Shown: positions 25,567-36,616, counted from the stretch's first letter. The stretch is 64,000 bases of DNA from Campylobacter sp. RM6914 (GCF_004803835.1 NZ_CP012545.1:1550001-1614000); one strand, 5' to 3'. Notes: a model not told the origin generated them from the sequence alone. Numbers and translations: made by a program.

Positions 25567-27525
25567 ATGGCTAAAAAAACAGATACGCAAATCAATTCTT
25601 CAGCACTAGACGAAGTTCAAAACCCGATTTTTCGTAAAAATTTACAAGCTCTATTTAAGCAAGATGAAATTCTAGCCGTTCGGCTTTTAACATTAGGCGA
25701 GCAAAAGCAATACGAAGTTTTTGTCGGCAAAGACCCCATAGACATAAATATGATCGATAAAAATAGTTTTGAATACATATACGAAAAGCCTGCACGCGAC
25801 ACAGAACAGCTGCTCTCCACGATAGGTAATGAGAGCAAAAGATATCCTGTGATGTTTTTCTACGGTCTTGGCAATGGGGTGTTTTATAAAGCCATGTTAC
25901 ATAATCAAACCCATAAACACATAATTGTCATAGAGCCAGAGCTTGAAATTTTATATATTACTCTAAATTTAATTGATTTATCAGAAGAGCTTGCAAACGA
26001 ACGACTTATACTTTTTTATTCTGATTTTGTTACGTATTCACAAATTTATCATCTAATGGTAAGACAAGTTTTTATGGTATATGCCAAAACATACACACTG
26101 CATATACACACGCCTTTTTATGATAAATTTGCAGATGACTACGCTAAAATAAATAAACACTTTACGCGCGCTATCGCCCAAGTGGTCGCCTCTCATGGCA
26201 ATAGCGTAGCCGATATGCTTCAAGGTATCGATCAGCACATTAGAAATTTACCACAAACGATAAAAGGCTATGTTTATTTTGATCTAATCAAAAAACGTAA
26301 AGATCTAATGAAAACAGCAGTTATTGTAGCTACCGGACCAAGTCTTGATAAACAACTTGAAGCGCTTAAAAAATTTGCCCCTTATGTTACCGTAATAAGT
26401 CTTGATGCTTCATATCCGATACTAGCCAAGCACGGCATTAAGCCTGACTATGTCACATCAATAGAACGTGTTGTAGAAACTTCAAGCTTTTTTAAAAAAA
26501 GATACGGTGAATTTGATAAAGATATATATTTCGTCGTAGCATCGCTAACTCATTCACAAACTGTAAAAAACATATTGCCACGTCGCCTTATTCTTACCAT
26601 ACGTCCACAAGCCGAAAAATCTTTTAAGCTAGATAAGCACGGCTATCTTGGTCTTGGGCTAAGCACGGCAAATCAGGCGTTTCAACTAGCAAATGCCTTG
26701 GGTCATACAAACATAGTTCTTATAGGACAAGATTTGGCATTTGCATCAGACGGTAAGTCTCATGCTACAGGACACGCCTTTGTCCAGCAAGACGAGTATA
26801 TCTACACTACTGCTTACGGCGGTAAAGGCGAAGTTCGCACAACATATGTTTGGGATAAATTTAAAAACCAATACGAATCAGACATCGAATCATTTAATAA
26901 AAAAGGCATAAAAACATTTAACTGCACAGAGGGTGGAGCCATGATCAAAGGAGCCATAGAACGACCTTTTATAGAAGTAATGACGGAACTTAGCCAAAAT
27001 GCGGAAATTAAAAATTTACCACATATTGCTCTTCCAAAAGATCGTGTCGTTGAGAAAGAATTATTGCAATCTTATAATTTTATAGAGCGCAAATTAAAAG
27101 TCTTAAATCTTGTAAAAAACAAAATAGAAGAAGTATTCTTGGATGTTGTAGACGATATAGATAAAATGATCAAAATCCGCAATGAAGGCAATGTTAGCGA
27201 GAAATTATTTAAAAAATTAGTTGCCATTACAAACAAAATAGATAAAGCTAAAATGTTTGCAGGAAAAAAAGAATTTAGACTTTATATAGAATACATCCTA
27301 TCCATTTCTGTTTATTATCAAGAACTTGAACTTGCTAAAATTTCAGTCGCCCCAAGTGAAACAACACTAGAAAAAACAAATAAATTAATAGAATGGGTCG
27401 AGATGCATAAATATTGGCTATTTTCCCTTGCCGGCGGCATAAATGCAGAGATCGAAACAACTAAAAAAGCTTCTAAGAATTTAATAAACGAAATGAAAAA
27501 AAGAAATTTACTTCCTATCAAATAA
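25567..27525 (+). CDS. Motility accessory factor (Maf), DUF115 flagellin glycosyltransferase
   Basis: 652 residues. The central DUF115 (MAF_flag10) domain shows VATGPSLDKQLEALKKF near residue 250 with VTVISLDASYPILAKHGIKP after it, and IGQDLAFASDGKSHA near 395. Maf proteins transfer pseudaminic acid to Ser/Thr of flagellin (PseD/PseE group) and are needed for filament assembly. Only one maf is in the window; which flagellin or sugar it prefers is unknown. Strong AAAGGAG site; forms a pair with pseI. Confidence 0.9.
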   Translation: MAKKTDTQINSSALDEVQNPIFRKNLQALFKQDEILAVRLLTLGEQKQYEVFVGKDPIDINMIDKNSFEYIYEKPARDTEQLLSTIGNESKRYPVMFFYGLGNGVFYKAMLHNQTHKHIIVIEPELEILYITLNLIDLSEELANERLILFYSDFVTYSQIYHLMVRQVFMVYAKTYTLHIHTPFYDKFADDYAKINKHFTRAIAQVVASHGNSVADMLQGIDQHIRNLPQTIKGYVYFDLIKKRKDLMKTAVIVATGPSLDKQLEALKKFAPYVTVISLDASYPILAKHGIKPDYVTSIERVVETSSFFKKRYGEFDKDIYFVVASLTHSQTVKNILPRRLILTIRPQAEKSFKLDKHGYLGLGLSTANQAFQLANALGHTNIVLIGQDLAFASDGKSHATGHAFVQQDEYIYTTAYGGKGEVRTTYVWDKFKNQYESDIESFNKKGIKTFNCTEGGAMIKGAIERPFIEVMTELSQNAEIKNLPHIALPKDRVVEKELLQSYNFIERKLKVLNLVKNKIEEVFLDVVDDIDKMIKIRNEGNVSEKLFKKLVAITNKIDKAKMFAGKKEFRLYIEYILSISVYYQELELAKISVAPSETTLEKTNKLIEWVEMHKYWLFSLAGGINAEIETTKKASKNLINEMKKRNLLPIK

Positions 27526-27556
27526 CAAAAGAGACGAGAAATCGTCTCTAAAACTA

Positions 27557-28567
<1,011 letters not shown>

Positions 28568-28575
28568 CTATTTTC

Positions 28576-28661
28576 CGCTATACTGCGTTGACAATTCGCT
28601 CATCTGCGGTCATTACCTATATGACAACTCCCTTGCTTTACTCATTTTCGCCTTGTCTTGC
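28576..28661 (+). repeat. Intergenic repeat element, copy 1
   Basis: Aligned by eye with the complement of 28803-28887: shared blocks are TATACT-x-(C/T)GTTGA, ATTACxTATA, CTCCxTT and TTTTCGCCTxGTCT in the same order and nearly the same spacing. Confidence 0.55.
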
Positions 28662-28802
28662 AAAAAACAGTTCGCCTTTTTATATTATTTTTAAAATTTA
28701 AGCAAAAAATATACCAAATTTAATAACAAGAAAAACAATAACAGAGAGATTGCGAAGTATTTAATAAAGATAAAGAAAACGTAAAACGCGAAGTATCGCA
28801 AA

Positions 28803-28887
28803 GTTAGACTAGGCGAAATTTAACAATCAAACGGAGTGTATATGTAATACGTGAGTATTGATTTTTAAATTTCAACAAAGTATAACA
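28803..28887 (-). repeat. Intergenic repeat element, copy 2 (inverted)
   Basis: Read on the minus strand it starts TGTTATACTTTGTTGA and ends AATTTCGCCTAGTCTAAC, matching copy 1 block by block. I recall similar AT-rich intergenic stretches in other Campylobacter genomes but cannot confirm copy number. Confidence 0.55.
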
Positions 28888-28899
28888 AAGCGAGACAAG

Positions 28900-29460
28900 C
28901 TACTTTAATATTCTAGGAAGTGTTATCCCCTCCTGTGCTTGATACTTGCCTTTTTTATCCGCATAAGTTACCTCACATGGCTCATCACCCTCAATAAAGA
29001 GCACCTGCGCGATACCTTCATTTGCATAAATTTTAGCAGGAAGCGGCGTCGTGTTTGAGATCTCTATCGTTATGTGCCCCTTAAATCCCGGCTCAAACGG
29101 CGTTACGTTTACGATGATACCGCATCTTGCATATGTGCTTTTACCCAGACAAATTGCCAGCACGTTATCAGGCATATTGAAATACTCAACCGTTCTAGCT
29201 AGTGCAAATGAATTCGGCGGCACAATACAAACATCGCCCACAAAATCCACCACGTTTTTCTCATCAAAATTCTTTGGATCGACTACCGTTCCGCCGATAT
29301 TTGTAAAAATTTTAAACTCGTTTCCGACCCTGATGTCATAGCCATAGCTTGACACACCATAGCTTACTACGCCCTTGCCTACTTGTTCTTCTGCAAAAGG
29401 CACTATCATTTTTTCGTTTAAGCTCTTTTCTCGTATCCATTTATCGCTTTTTAAACCCAT
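28900..29460 (-). CDS. dcd: dCTP deaminase
   Basis: 186 residues; converts dCTP to dUTP for thymidylate synthesis. Motifs: [13 protein letters not shown], a central [23 protein letters not shown] (active-site region with the catalytic Glu in the FEPG area), and the [12 protein letters not shown] tail. Length is typical. The ATG has AAAAGGATG upstream. Diverges from the tautomerase gene. Confidence 0.95.
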   Translation of the reverse strand: MGLKSDKWIREKSLNEKMIVPFAEEQVGKGVVSYGVSSYGYDIRVGNEFKIFTNIGGTVVDPKNFDEKNVVDFVGDVCIVPPNSFALARTVEYFNMPDNVLAICLGKSTYARCGIIVNVTPFEPGFKGHITIEISNTTPLPAKIYANEGIAQVLFIEGDEPCEVTYADKKGKYQAQEGITLPRILK

Positions 29461-29526
29461 TTTTCATCCTTTTAAATTTTGGGCCAAATTTTAGCTAAAA
29501 TAGGCTGAAATTTAAAAGGAGTGAAA

Positions 29527-29733
29527 ATGCCTATCATAAAAGTAACAATGACAAAAGAGGATGGCGGACTAAGCGTAGAGCAAAAGGAGGCTTTGGCTAA
29601 AAAGCTAACCGATAGCTTCGTAGAAGTCGTAGGCCGAGGCGAAAAAACCTGTGTCGTTACCATAGACGAAATTTCGACCGACAACTATGCAATAGGCGGA
29701 AAAACAGTAAGTAAAATCAGACAAGAAAAGTAG
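29527..29733 (+). CDS. 4-oxalocrotonate tautomerase family protein
   Basis: 68 residues. These enzymes use the amino-terminal Pro exposed after Met removal; ATG 29527 gives MPIIKVTMT and is spaced 6 bases from AAAAGGA, whereas the upstream GTG would bury the Pro, so 29527 is the start. The tail TIDEISTDNYAIGGKTVSK also fits. Natural substrate in this organism is unknown. Confidence 0.9.
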   Translation: MPIIKVTMTKEDGGLSVEQKEALAKKLTDSFVEVVGRGEKTCVVTIDEISTDNYAIGGKTVSKIRQEK

Positions 29734-29816
29734 CTAAATATAAAAAAATATCTTTTATAAATATATAAGAATATATTTAATATCATTTGCCAACATTAAA
29801 TTTAAAAGGATAGATG

Positions 29817-30518
29817 ATGAAAAAGATAGTTCTTTTGTTATTTACTACGGTTTTTATGCTAAGTGCCGATAGCTTGCTAGTAGGCGCCGGCGGTGGATAT
29901 AAAAAGCCAATTAGCGCCGTGATAGATAATCTTAAAAAAGAAGGCGCAAACATCGACGGTGCCTTTGCAAATTTAGGACAGATAACTATCCAAGCCAAGG
30001 AAGGTAAGATGGCGATAATCGTTGGCGACGAGGCATTTTTAAACAAAACCAACCTTGATATCAAAGGATATGAGCGTATCGGAAAAGGTGCTTTGGTGCT
30101 TGTAACTCCCAAAAACAAGACTATAAAAGACGTTAACGATCTTAAAAATTTAAACCGTATCGCCATGCCTGACCCCAAAAAGGCTATTTATGGAATTCGT
30201 GCAACCGAGTTTTTACAAAACGCGAATTTAAAGAACAATCTTAGCGCTAAAATCTTACCCGTTGCAGGTGTGCCGCAAATAGTTGCTTACGTGATCAACA
30301 ACGAAGTTGATGCAGGTTTTATCAACCCAACTGAAGCAAAAGCCAAAAAGGACGAATTTGGCTCGATTATTTACATTAACGAAAGTCTTTATAATTATGT
30401 TTATATCTCTGCCGCAAAGCTAAAAGCTTGCGAGAACAATGCCCTGTGTGAGAAATTTATAAACGAACTAAAAAGCGATCGTTCTAAAGAAATTTTTGCC
30501 AAATTCGGACTTAAGTAG
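29817..30518 (+). CDS. ModA-like periplasmic substrate-binding protein
   Basis: 233 residues. Signal peptide (LLLFTTVFMLSADS), then GAGGGYKKPISAVIDNL, LGQITIQAKEGKMAIIVGDEAFLNK, and AGVPQIVAYVINNEVDAGF, the pattern of molybdate/tungstate-type binding proteins, though diverged from the ModA at 45.2 kb. Tandem ATGs; 29817 has better ribosome-site spacing. Paired with a permease 6 bases downstream but no ATPase. The ligand could be molybdate, tungstate or another oxyanion. Confidence 0.8.
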   Translation: MKKIVLLLFTTVFMLSADSLLVGAGGGYKKPISAVIDNLKKEGANIDGAFANLGQITIQAKEGKMAIIVGDEAFLNKTNLDIKGYERIGKGALVLVTPKNKTIKDVNDLKNLNRIAMPDPKKAIYGIRATEFLQNANLKNNLSAKILPVAGVPQIVAYVINNEVDAGFINPTEAKAKKDEFGSIIYINESLYNYVYISAAKLKACENNALCEKFINELKSDRSKEIFAKFGLK

Positions 30519-30524
30519 TTAAAT

Positions 30525-31184
30525 TTGAACGAGCTAAATTGGCTTATCCATCCGCTTATCTTAAGCACCAAAACGCTTGGGACAAGCTTTTTGCTTTTTA
30601 TCCTTATAGGCACACCAATCGCTTATTTGTTGGCATTTTACAATGGTAAATTTAAAGCCTTTTTTGAAACGATAGTCATGTTTCCGCTTATTTTCCCTCC
30701 TATTGCAACTGGGTTTTTGCTGCTTTATCTACTTGGACGAAACGGGATCATCGGAAAAGCTCTAAATTTAGAGATCGCCTTTAGCTTTAATGCCCTTATC
30801 TTGGCTTCTTTTTTGGCTGGATTGCCGTTATTTGTAAAGCCCGTTGCAGCCGCACTTGAAAACTTTCCCAAAACTCTCATCGAAGCCGCACAAAGCCTTG
30901 GTAAAAACAGAGCCCATATCGCCTTTTTTGTAATGTTTCCAAATATTTTTAAAAGCGTTTTAGCTGCTCTTATCTTAGCTCTTGCACGCGGACTTGGAGA
31001 GGTTGGCATAACGCTAATGCTAGGCGGAAACATTGTCGGTAAAACAGATACCGTTTCACTTGCGATATTTAACGCTGTGTATGACGGTGAGAATGAGCAA
31101 GCGTTAATCCTAAGCCTTATTTTGGTAATTTTAAGCATTATAATGTTTGGTATAATAAATTTTTTAAACAGCCGCCGAAAGTAA
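30525..31184 (+). CDS. ModB-like ABC transporter permease
   Basis: 219 residues, about five or six membrane helices, binding-protein-dependent permease. The cytoplasmic coupling motif region EAAQSLGKNRAHIAFFVMFPNI matches the EAA loop, and FPLIFPPIATGF plus ARGLGEVGITLMLGGNIVGKT match ModB. TTG start (30525) with a weak ribosome site, 6 bases after the binding protein, so translation is probably coupled. No ATP-binding gene follows: accB is next. Confidence 0.82.
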   Translation: MNELNWLIHPLILSTKTLGTSFLLFILIGTPIAYLLAFYNGKFKAFFETIVMFPLIFPPIATGFLLLYLLGRNGIIGKALNLEIAFSFNALILASFLAGLPLFVKPVAAALENFPKTLIEAAQSLGKNRAHIAFFVMFPNIFKSVLAALILALARGLGEVGITLMLGGNIVGKTDTVSLAIFNAVYDGENEQALILSLILVILSIIMFGIINFLNSRRK

Positions 31185-31211
31185 TTTGGCTGTTTATTAG
31201 TAAAATTTTGA

Positions 31212-31217
31212 TACAAT
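31212..31217 (+). promoter_or_regulatory. Likely -10 element of accB-accC
   Basis: TACAAT, 31 bases before the accB ATG and within AT-rich sequence; no -35 seen. Confidence 0.4.
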
Positions 31218-31248
31218 ATAAATTATTTAAAATTTTTAGGAGAATTTT

Positions 31249-31698
31249 ATGAAAAAAGAAGACATCAAGGAATTGATTGAATTTTTCAACGAAATGGATA
31301 TGAATAAGATCAAGATAAAAGATGGGGATTTCGAGATCGAACTTGAGAAATTTGCAGACTGCTGCGAACTACCTAAGCCAACCCCTGCTCCAATAGCTCC
31401 GGCTCCAACTCCGGTAAATGTTGTAGTAAGCTCTGAAGTAAAAACATCTAATACACCTAAAAATACGATAAATTCACCTATGGTAGGTACATTTTACGCA
31501 GCTCCAAGTCCAGGCGCAGCTCCATTTGTAAAAGTCGGACAAAGAGTTCGCAAAGGTGATGTCATCGGTATAATCGAAGCAATGAAGATCATGAATGAGA
31601 TAGAGGCTGAATTTGATTGTCAAATAACAGAAGCACTTGTTGCAGACGGACAGCCTATCGAATTTGCTATGCCGTTATTTGGCGTGGAGAAGATTTAA
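31249..31698 (+). CDS. accB: Biotin carboxyl carrier protein of acetyl-CoA carboxylase
   Basis: 149 residues. N-terminal helical part, a Pro/Ala hinge (PKPTPAPIAPAPTPVN, about 44-60), and the biotinyl domain with the EAMKIMNEIEA site whose Lys carries biotin. Strong AGGAG site. Overlaps accC by one base; the two form the biotin carboxylase half of the enzyme in the first step of fatty acid synthesis. Confidence 0.96.
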   Translation: MKKEDIKELIEFFNEMDMNKIKIKDGDFEIELEKFADCCELPKPTPAPIAPAPTPVNVVVSSEVKTSNTPKNTINSPMVGTFYAAPSPGAAPFVKVGQRVRKGDVIGIIEAMKIMNEIEAEFDCQITEALVADGQPIEFAMPLFGVEKI

Positions 31699-33029
31699 TG
31701 CAAATCAAAAAAGTTTTAATCGCAAACCGAGGCGAAATCGCACTCAGAGCTTTGCGAACGATAAAGGAGATGGGCAAAGAGGCGATCGTGGTTCACTCAA
31801 CCGCCGATCAAGACGCACTTTATGTTAAATACGCAGATGCTTCAATTTGCATCGGTGCACCTCGATCAAGCGACAGCTATTTAAACATACCTGCGATTAT
31901 TTCAGCTGCCGAAATTAGCGGAGCAGACGCGATATTTCCTGGATATGGCTTCTTAAGTGAAAACCAAAATTTCGTTGAAATTTGCTCACATCATAAAATA
32001 AAATTTATAGGACCAAGCGTTGAGGCTATGGCCTTAATGAGTGATAAAAGTAAAGCAAAACAGATGATGCAACGCGCAGGCGTGCCTGTTATCCCTGGAT
32101 CTGACGGTGCTATCAAAGATATAAAATTTGCCAAAGATTTAGCTAAAAAGATCGGCTATCCTGTTATACTAAAAGCAGCTGCGGGCGGTGGCGGTCGCGG
32201 AATGCGCGTGGTCGAAAAAGAAGAAGATCTTGAAAAGGCATTTTGGTCTGCCGAAAGCGAGGCAATGAGTGCATTTGGTGATGGAACGATGTATATGGAA
32301 AAATACATCCTAAATCCACGCCACATTGAAGTTCAGATCATCGGCGATAGCCATGGTAATGTCCTACACATCGGCGAGCGCGACTGCTCTATGCAACGCC
32401 GCCATCAAAAGCTAATAGAAGAAAGCCCCGCGATCTTACTTAGCGACGAGATACGAAAAAAACTTCACGAAACCGCCATTCGCGCAGCAAAAGCGATAGG
32501 ATACGAGGGTGCGGGAACGTTTGAATTTTTAGTAGATAAAAATTTGGATTTTTACTTTATCGAAATGAACACACGCTTGCAAGTTGAACACTGCGTAAGT
32601 GAGATGGTAAGCGGACTTGATATTATTGAATGGATGATAAGAGTAGCGCAAGGCGAGGCACTACCTAGCCAAGACAGCATACAGTTAAGAGGTCATGCGA
32701 TCGAATGCCGTATAACAGCCGAAGATCCAAACAGCTTTACTCCATGTCCAGGCAAGATCACAAAATACGTCTGCCCAGGTGGACGCAATGTGCGCATGGA
32801 TAGTCATATCTATCAAGACTACTCTATACCGCCGTTTTATGACAGTATGATAGGCAAGCTTATAGTTTGGGATGAGGATAGAAATAGAGCCATCCATAAG
32901 ATGAAAGTAGCGCTTGAGCAACTTGTTATCCAAGGGATAAAAACAACTCGTGATTTCCACATCGCAATGATGGATAACCCAGACTTCATAAACAACAACT
33001 ACGACACAAACTATCTTTCAAGACATTAA
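31698..33029 (+). CDS. accC: Biotin carboxylase subunit of acetyl-CoA carboxylase
   Basis: 443 residues. ATP-grasp enzyme: KVLIANRGEIALRALR start, Gly-rich ATP loop AAAGGGGRGMRVV near residue 161, catalytic region FIEMNTRLQVEHCVSEMVSG near 285-305. Start is ATG 31698 overlapping the accB stop; the longer reading upstream is an accB shadow. A bidirectional terminator follows. Confidence 0.96.
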   Translation: MQIKKVLIANRGEIALRALRTIKEMGKEAIVVHSTADQDALYVKYADASICIGAPRSSDSYLNIPAIISAAEISGADAIFPGYGFLSENQNFVEICSHHKIKFIGPSVEAMALMSDKSKAKQMMQRAGVPVIPGSDGAIKDIKFAKDLAKKIGYPVILKAAAGGGGRGMRVVEKEEDLEKAFWSAESEAMSAFGDGTMYMEKYILNPRHIEVQIIGDSHGNVLHIGERDCSMQRRHQKLIEESPAILLSDEIRKKLHETAIRAAKAIGYEGAGTFEFLVDKNLDFYFIEMNTRLQVEHCVSEMVSGLDIIEWMIRVAQGEALPSQDSIQLRGHAIECRITAEDPNSFTPCPGKITKYVCPGGRNVRMDSHIYQDYSIPPFYDSMIGKLIVWDEDRNRAIHKMKVALEQLVIQGIKTTRDFHIAMMDNPDFINNNYDTNYLSRH

Positions 33030-33037
33030 TATGTCAC

Positions 33038-33067
33038 TTATGGGCTAAATTTGAATTTAGCCCATAA
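33038..33067. terminator. Bidirectional terminator between accC and the PPIase gene
   Basis: Perfect 11-bp stem ATGGGCTAAAT / ATTTAGCCCAT (loop TTGA), lengthened by TT/AA pairs, followed by AAAAAATTTA on the plus strand; the complement gives a U-run for transcripts arriving on the minus strand. Confidence 0.85.
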
Positions 33068-33072
33068 AAAAT

Positions 33073-33897
33073 TTATCTGATTATATTGATTTTTGCTTTT
33101 GCGCGAAGTTTTTCAAAGTAGTCTTGCATAACTTTTTGTTGTTCAGACTCGTAGAGAGAGTTCATGATCTGCTCTTGAATTTGCTCAAAGCTTGGAGTGT
33201 ATTCGCCAATTTTGTTTTCAACCAAAAACATGTCAAAGCCACCTTGTCTGGCTAAAATTTGAGTATATTGACCAACTTGTGTATTGGCGATTATTGCTGC
33301 TAAGCGCGGATCTATCCTTGAGTAATCAAAAGAAATTTTTTGTGCCTCTACGCCTTTTAGTGTCTTTTTGCTGCTTTGCTGATCTTGCAGTTGTTTTTCG
33401 CTATTTGCTCTAAATATCGTAACTTCTGCATTTTGAAATACGCTAAATTGATGTTTATTTGCCTCATAATACGCTCTTGCTTGCTCAGGTGTTAAATTTT
33501 TACCTACTTCAGAAGATATGCGCTTATAAAGCTTTTCTTGTAAAAGCTTCTTTTCTATATCATTTTTAAAGTCGCTATAGCTTATGCCTTCTGCAGCAAG
33601 TGAGTTTAAAAATTGCGAATTTGTCATTTTGTTTTGAGCGATAATAGCGTCGATTCTCTCTTTTATCTCAAATGCCGAGGCGCCAATTGATAAATTTTTT
33701 ATCTCTGCTTGCTCCAAACGGTCTCTAATAAGTAAATTTAAAGCCTGTCTTTCATCGGTATTAAACTGCTCTTTTATCTTATAAACTTCAAAGAGCGTTA
33801 TCGGCTCGTTTTCTACGATAGCTGCGATACCGTTAACCATCTGCGCATTTAGGCAAATTCCACACACTAAAGAAGCAAAAATAGCTCTTTTAAACAT
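33073..33897 (-). CDS. SurA-like periplasmic chaperone/peptidyl-prolyl isomerase
   Basis: 274 residues. Signal peptide (AIFASLVCGICLNA, about residue 19), then VNGIAAIVENEPITLFEVYKI, the SurA N-terminal motif, a helical chaperone core, and a degenerate parvulin-like segment (GQYTQILARQGGFDMFLVENK). It probably assists outer-membrane protein folding. Start at ATG 33897 with AAAGG; 15 extra codons upstream lack a ribosome site. Confidence 0.83.
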   Translation of the reverse strand: MFKRAIFASLVCGICLNAQMVNGIAAIVENEPITLFEVYKIKEQFNTDERQALNLLIRDRLEQAEIKNLSIGASAFEIKERIDAIIAQNKMTNSQFLNSLAAEGISYSDFKNDIEKKLLQEKLYKRISSEVGKNLTPEQARAYYEANKHQFSVFQNAEVTIFRANSEKQLQDQQSSKKTLKGVEAQKISFDYSRIDPRLAAIIANTQVGQYTQILARQGGFDMFLVENKIGEYTPSFEQIQEQIMNSLYESEQQKVMQDYFEKLRAKAKINIIR

Positions 33898-33973
33898 GAC
33901 AAAACCTTTGTTTAAGTAATTAATAAATATAATTTTATCCAATTATAACATAAAAATTTTTTAAGGTAAAACG

Positions 33974-35344
33974 ATGATAGTTACTAGATTTGCGCCCTCT
34001 CCGACAGGGTATTTGCATATCGGTGGTCTTCGAACGGCGCTTTATAGTTATTTGTATGCCAGAGCTAACGGTGGTAAATTTTTACTTCGCATAGAAGATA
34101 CCGACCTAAAACGCAACTCCGAAGAAGCAACGATCGCCATACGCGAGGCGTTTGACTGGTGTGGGCTTGATTATGACGGCGAGGTTGCATATCAGTCAAA
34201 GCGCTTTGATGTATACAAGGAGTATGTTAAAAAGCTACTTGATGAAGGCAAGGCGTATAAATGCTATATGAGCAAGGAAGAACTTGATGAGCTACGCGCC
34301 CAGCAAGAAGCTCGTAAAGAACGCCCAAAATACGACAACCGCTACCGCGACTTTACAGGAACTCCACCCGCCGGAATTGAGCCTGTTATTCGCATAAAAG
34401 CTCCTATGGAGGGAGAAATAGTTATAAAAGACGGCATCAAAGGAGAGGTGAAATTTAAAGTCGAAGATATACTTGACGACTTTATCATCGCCAGAAGCGA
34501 CGGCACGCCAACATATAATTTTACAGTTGTCATAGATGATGCTTTAATGGGTGTAACTCACGTTATACGCGGCGATGATCACCTTTCAAATACACCAAAA
34601 CAAATCGTTCTTTACGACGCTCTTGGCTTTAAAAAACCGGAATTTTTCCATGTAGCTATGATAAACGGAGAAGACGGCAAAAAACTAAGCAAGCGCCACG
34701 GTGCAACCGACGTAATGGAATACAAACGCATGGGTTATCTGCCTGAAGCGCTTTTAAATTTCCTTGTGCGTCTTGGTTGGAGTCACGGCGATGATGAAAT
34801 TTTTAACATGGACGATATGCTTAAATTTTTCGATCCGCATGATATAAATAAATCATCAAGCACATATAACGCCCAAAAACTTGACTGGCTAAACGCGCAT
34901 TATATTAAGACATTGCCTTACGAGCGCTTAGCTAAAGAAATGAAAGAATTTGGCGTTGATTTTAACTCTCACGCAAAAGGCGAATTGTTGCTAAACATCC
35001 TAAGAGAGCGTTCAAAAACCCTAATAGACATGTCAAAAGCGGCGAATTCTATCATAAATGCACCAACAGAATATGATCAAAAAGCTTATGATAAATTTAT
35101 AACCGTGCAAACAAAAGAGATACTGACTAAATTTAGTGAAATTTTGACATTAAATTTAGACGCAAAAGGCTATGAAACGCTAACAAACGAGTTCTTGCAA
35201 GCTAACGAGGTAAAACTAAAAGACCTAGCACAAGCACTTAGAGTGGCACTAACAGGTAATAGCGTGAGTCCCGGTATATTTGAAGTATTAGAAGTGCTTG
35301 GAAGTACCGAAACAAAAAACAGAATAACAAAAATTTTAAATTAA
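33974..35344 (+). CDS. gltX: Glutamate-tRNA ligase
   Basis: 456 residues. Class I signatures are visible: PSPTGYLHIGGLRTAL (HIGH-type) near residue 8 and GKKLSKRHGA (KMSKS-type) near residue 234. Campylobacters usually carry two GltX proteins with split Glu/Gln-tRNA specificity; which one this is cannot be told by eye. Followed after 9 bases by a malic enzyme gene. Confidence 0.95.
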   Translation: MIVTRFAPSPTGYLHIGGLRTALYSYLYARANGGKFLLRIEDTDLKRNSEEATIAIREAFDWCGLDYDGEVAYQSKRFDVYKEYVKKLLDEGKAYKCYMSKEELDELRAQQEARKERPKYDNRYRDFTGTPPAGIEPVIRIKAPMEGEIVIKDGIKGEVKFKVEDILDDFIIARSDGTPTYNFTVVIDDALMGVTHVIRGDDHLSNTPKQIVLYDALGFKKPEFFHVAMINGEDGKKLSKRHGATDVMEYKRMGYLPEALLNFLVRLGWSHGDDEIFNMDDMLKFFDPHDINKSSSTYNAQKLDWLNAHYIKTLPYERLAKEMKEFGVDFNSHAKGELLLNILRERSKTLIDMSKAANSIINAPTEYDQKAYDKFITVQTKEILTKFSEILTLNLDAKGYETLTNEFLQANEVKLKDLAQALRVALTGNSVSPGIFEVLEVLGSTETKNRITKILN

Positions 35345-35353
35345 GGAGAAAAA

Positions 35354-36610
35354 ATGAGTAAAGTTACAAAAGAAGAAGCATTAGCATACCACTTAGGCGG
35401 TAAGATCGCTATTAGCGTTAAGACACCTTGCAAAAGCGCACGCGATCTATCTATGGCATACACACCGGGTGTTGCCGAGCCATGCCGCGAGATAGAAGCT
35501 GATAACGAATTAGCTTACAAATACACAAACAAAGGCAATCTTGTAGCCGTTATCACAGACGGAACAGCAGTTCTTGGTCTTGGTGACATAGGAGCAGTAG
35601 CAGGCAAGCCTGTAATGGAAGGTAAAGCTGTTTTATTTAAAAAATTTGCAAATGTCGATGCTTTTGATATCGAGCTTGATGAAAACGATCCGGATAAAAT
35701 CGTCGAGATTTGTAAAGCACTTTCACCGACATTTGGCGGTATAAATTTAGAAGACATGCGCGCTCCAAAATGTTTTGAGATAGAGCGTAAACTTCAAGAA
35801 GCGGTTGATATCCCTGTAATGCACGACGATCAACACGGAACCGCGATGATAACAAGTGCAGGCATGATAAATGCTATGGAAATTTCAGGCAAAGATATTT
35901 CTAAAATCAAGATCGTAGTTAGCGGTGCCGGAGCCGCAGGAATAGCTTGCGCTAAAATGTATAAAGCTCTTGGCGCAAAGCATATCGTAATGTGTGATAG
36001 CAAGGGTGTTATCCATAGCGAAAGAACCGATCTAACTCCTGAAAAGATAGAATTTGCACTAAAAACTGACGACAGAACACTTGCGGATGCAATGAGAGGC
36101 GCTGATATGTTTTTAGGTCTATCAAAACCGGGCGTACTTACAAAAGAGATGGTTGCCTCTATGAATGCAGAGCCGATAATATTTGCTCTTGCCAACCCTA
36201 CTCCTGAAATTTTCCCTGAAGAAGTTGCAGAGGTTAGAAGTGATGTCATGATGGGAACAGGAAGAAGCGACTATCCAAACCAAGTAAACAATGTCCTTGG
36301 CTTTCCATTTATCTTCCGTGGCGCGCTTGACGTGAGAGCTAAAAAGATCACCGAAAACATGAAAATGGCAGCCGCAAAAGCACTTGCTAATCTAGCAAAA
36401 GAGCCTGTTCCTGCTGATGTTTGCGCTGCATTTGGTGTAAAAGAGCTAAAATTTGGTAAAGACTACATCATACCAAAACCTTTTGATAAGCGCGTTTTAA
36501 CAGCCGTTGCTCCAGCAGTAGCACAAGCTGCCGTAAATGACGGAGTAGCAAGAGTTAAAGACTTTGACGTAAAAGCTTATACTAAAAAACTTGCAGAAGG
36601 TATATTTTAA
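35354..36610 (+). CDS. Malic enzyme (short form)
   Basis: 418 residues; decarboxylates malate to pyruvate. Motifs: [28 protein letters not shown] near the N-terminus, HDDQHGTAM, and NAD(P) site [15 protein letters not shown] near residue 190. It lacks the C-terminal phosphotransacetylase-like domain of MaeB. NAD or NADP preference unknown. AAGGAG precedes the ATG; a hairpin separates it from upp. Confidence 0.94.
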   Translation: MSKVTKEEALAYHLGGKIAISVKTPCKSARDLSMAYTPGVAEPCREIEADNELAYKYTNKGNLVAVITDGTAVLGLGDIGAVAGKPVMEGKAVLFKKFANVDAFDIELDENDPDKIVEICKALSPTFGGINLEDMRAPKCFEIERKLQEAVDIPVMHDDQHGTAMITSAGMINAMEISGKDISKIKIVVSGAGAAGIACAKMYKALGAKHIVMCDSKGVIHSERTDLTPEKIEFALKTDDRTLADAMRGADMFLGLSKPGVLTKEMVASMNAEPIIFALANPTPEIFPEEVAEVRSDVMMGTGRSDYPNQVNNVLGFPFIFRGALDVRAKKITENMKMAAAKALANLAKEPVPADVCAAFGVKELKFGKDYIIPKPFDKRVLTAVAPAVAQAAVNDGVARVKDFDVKAYTKKLAEGIF

Positions 36611-36616
36611 TGTAAA

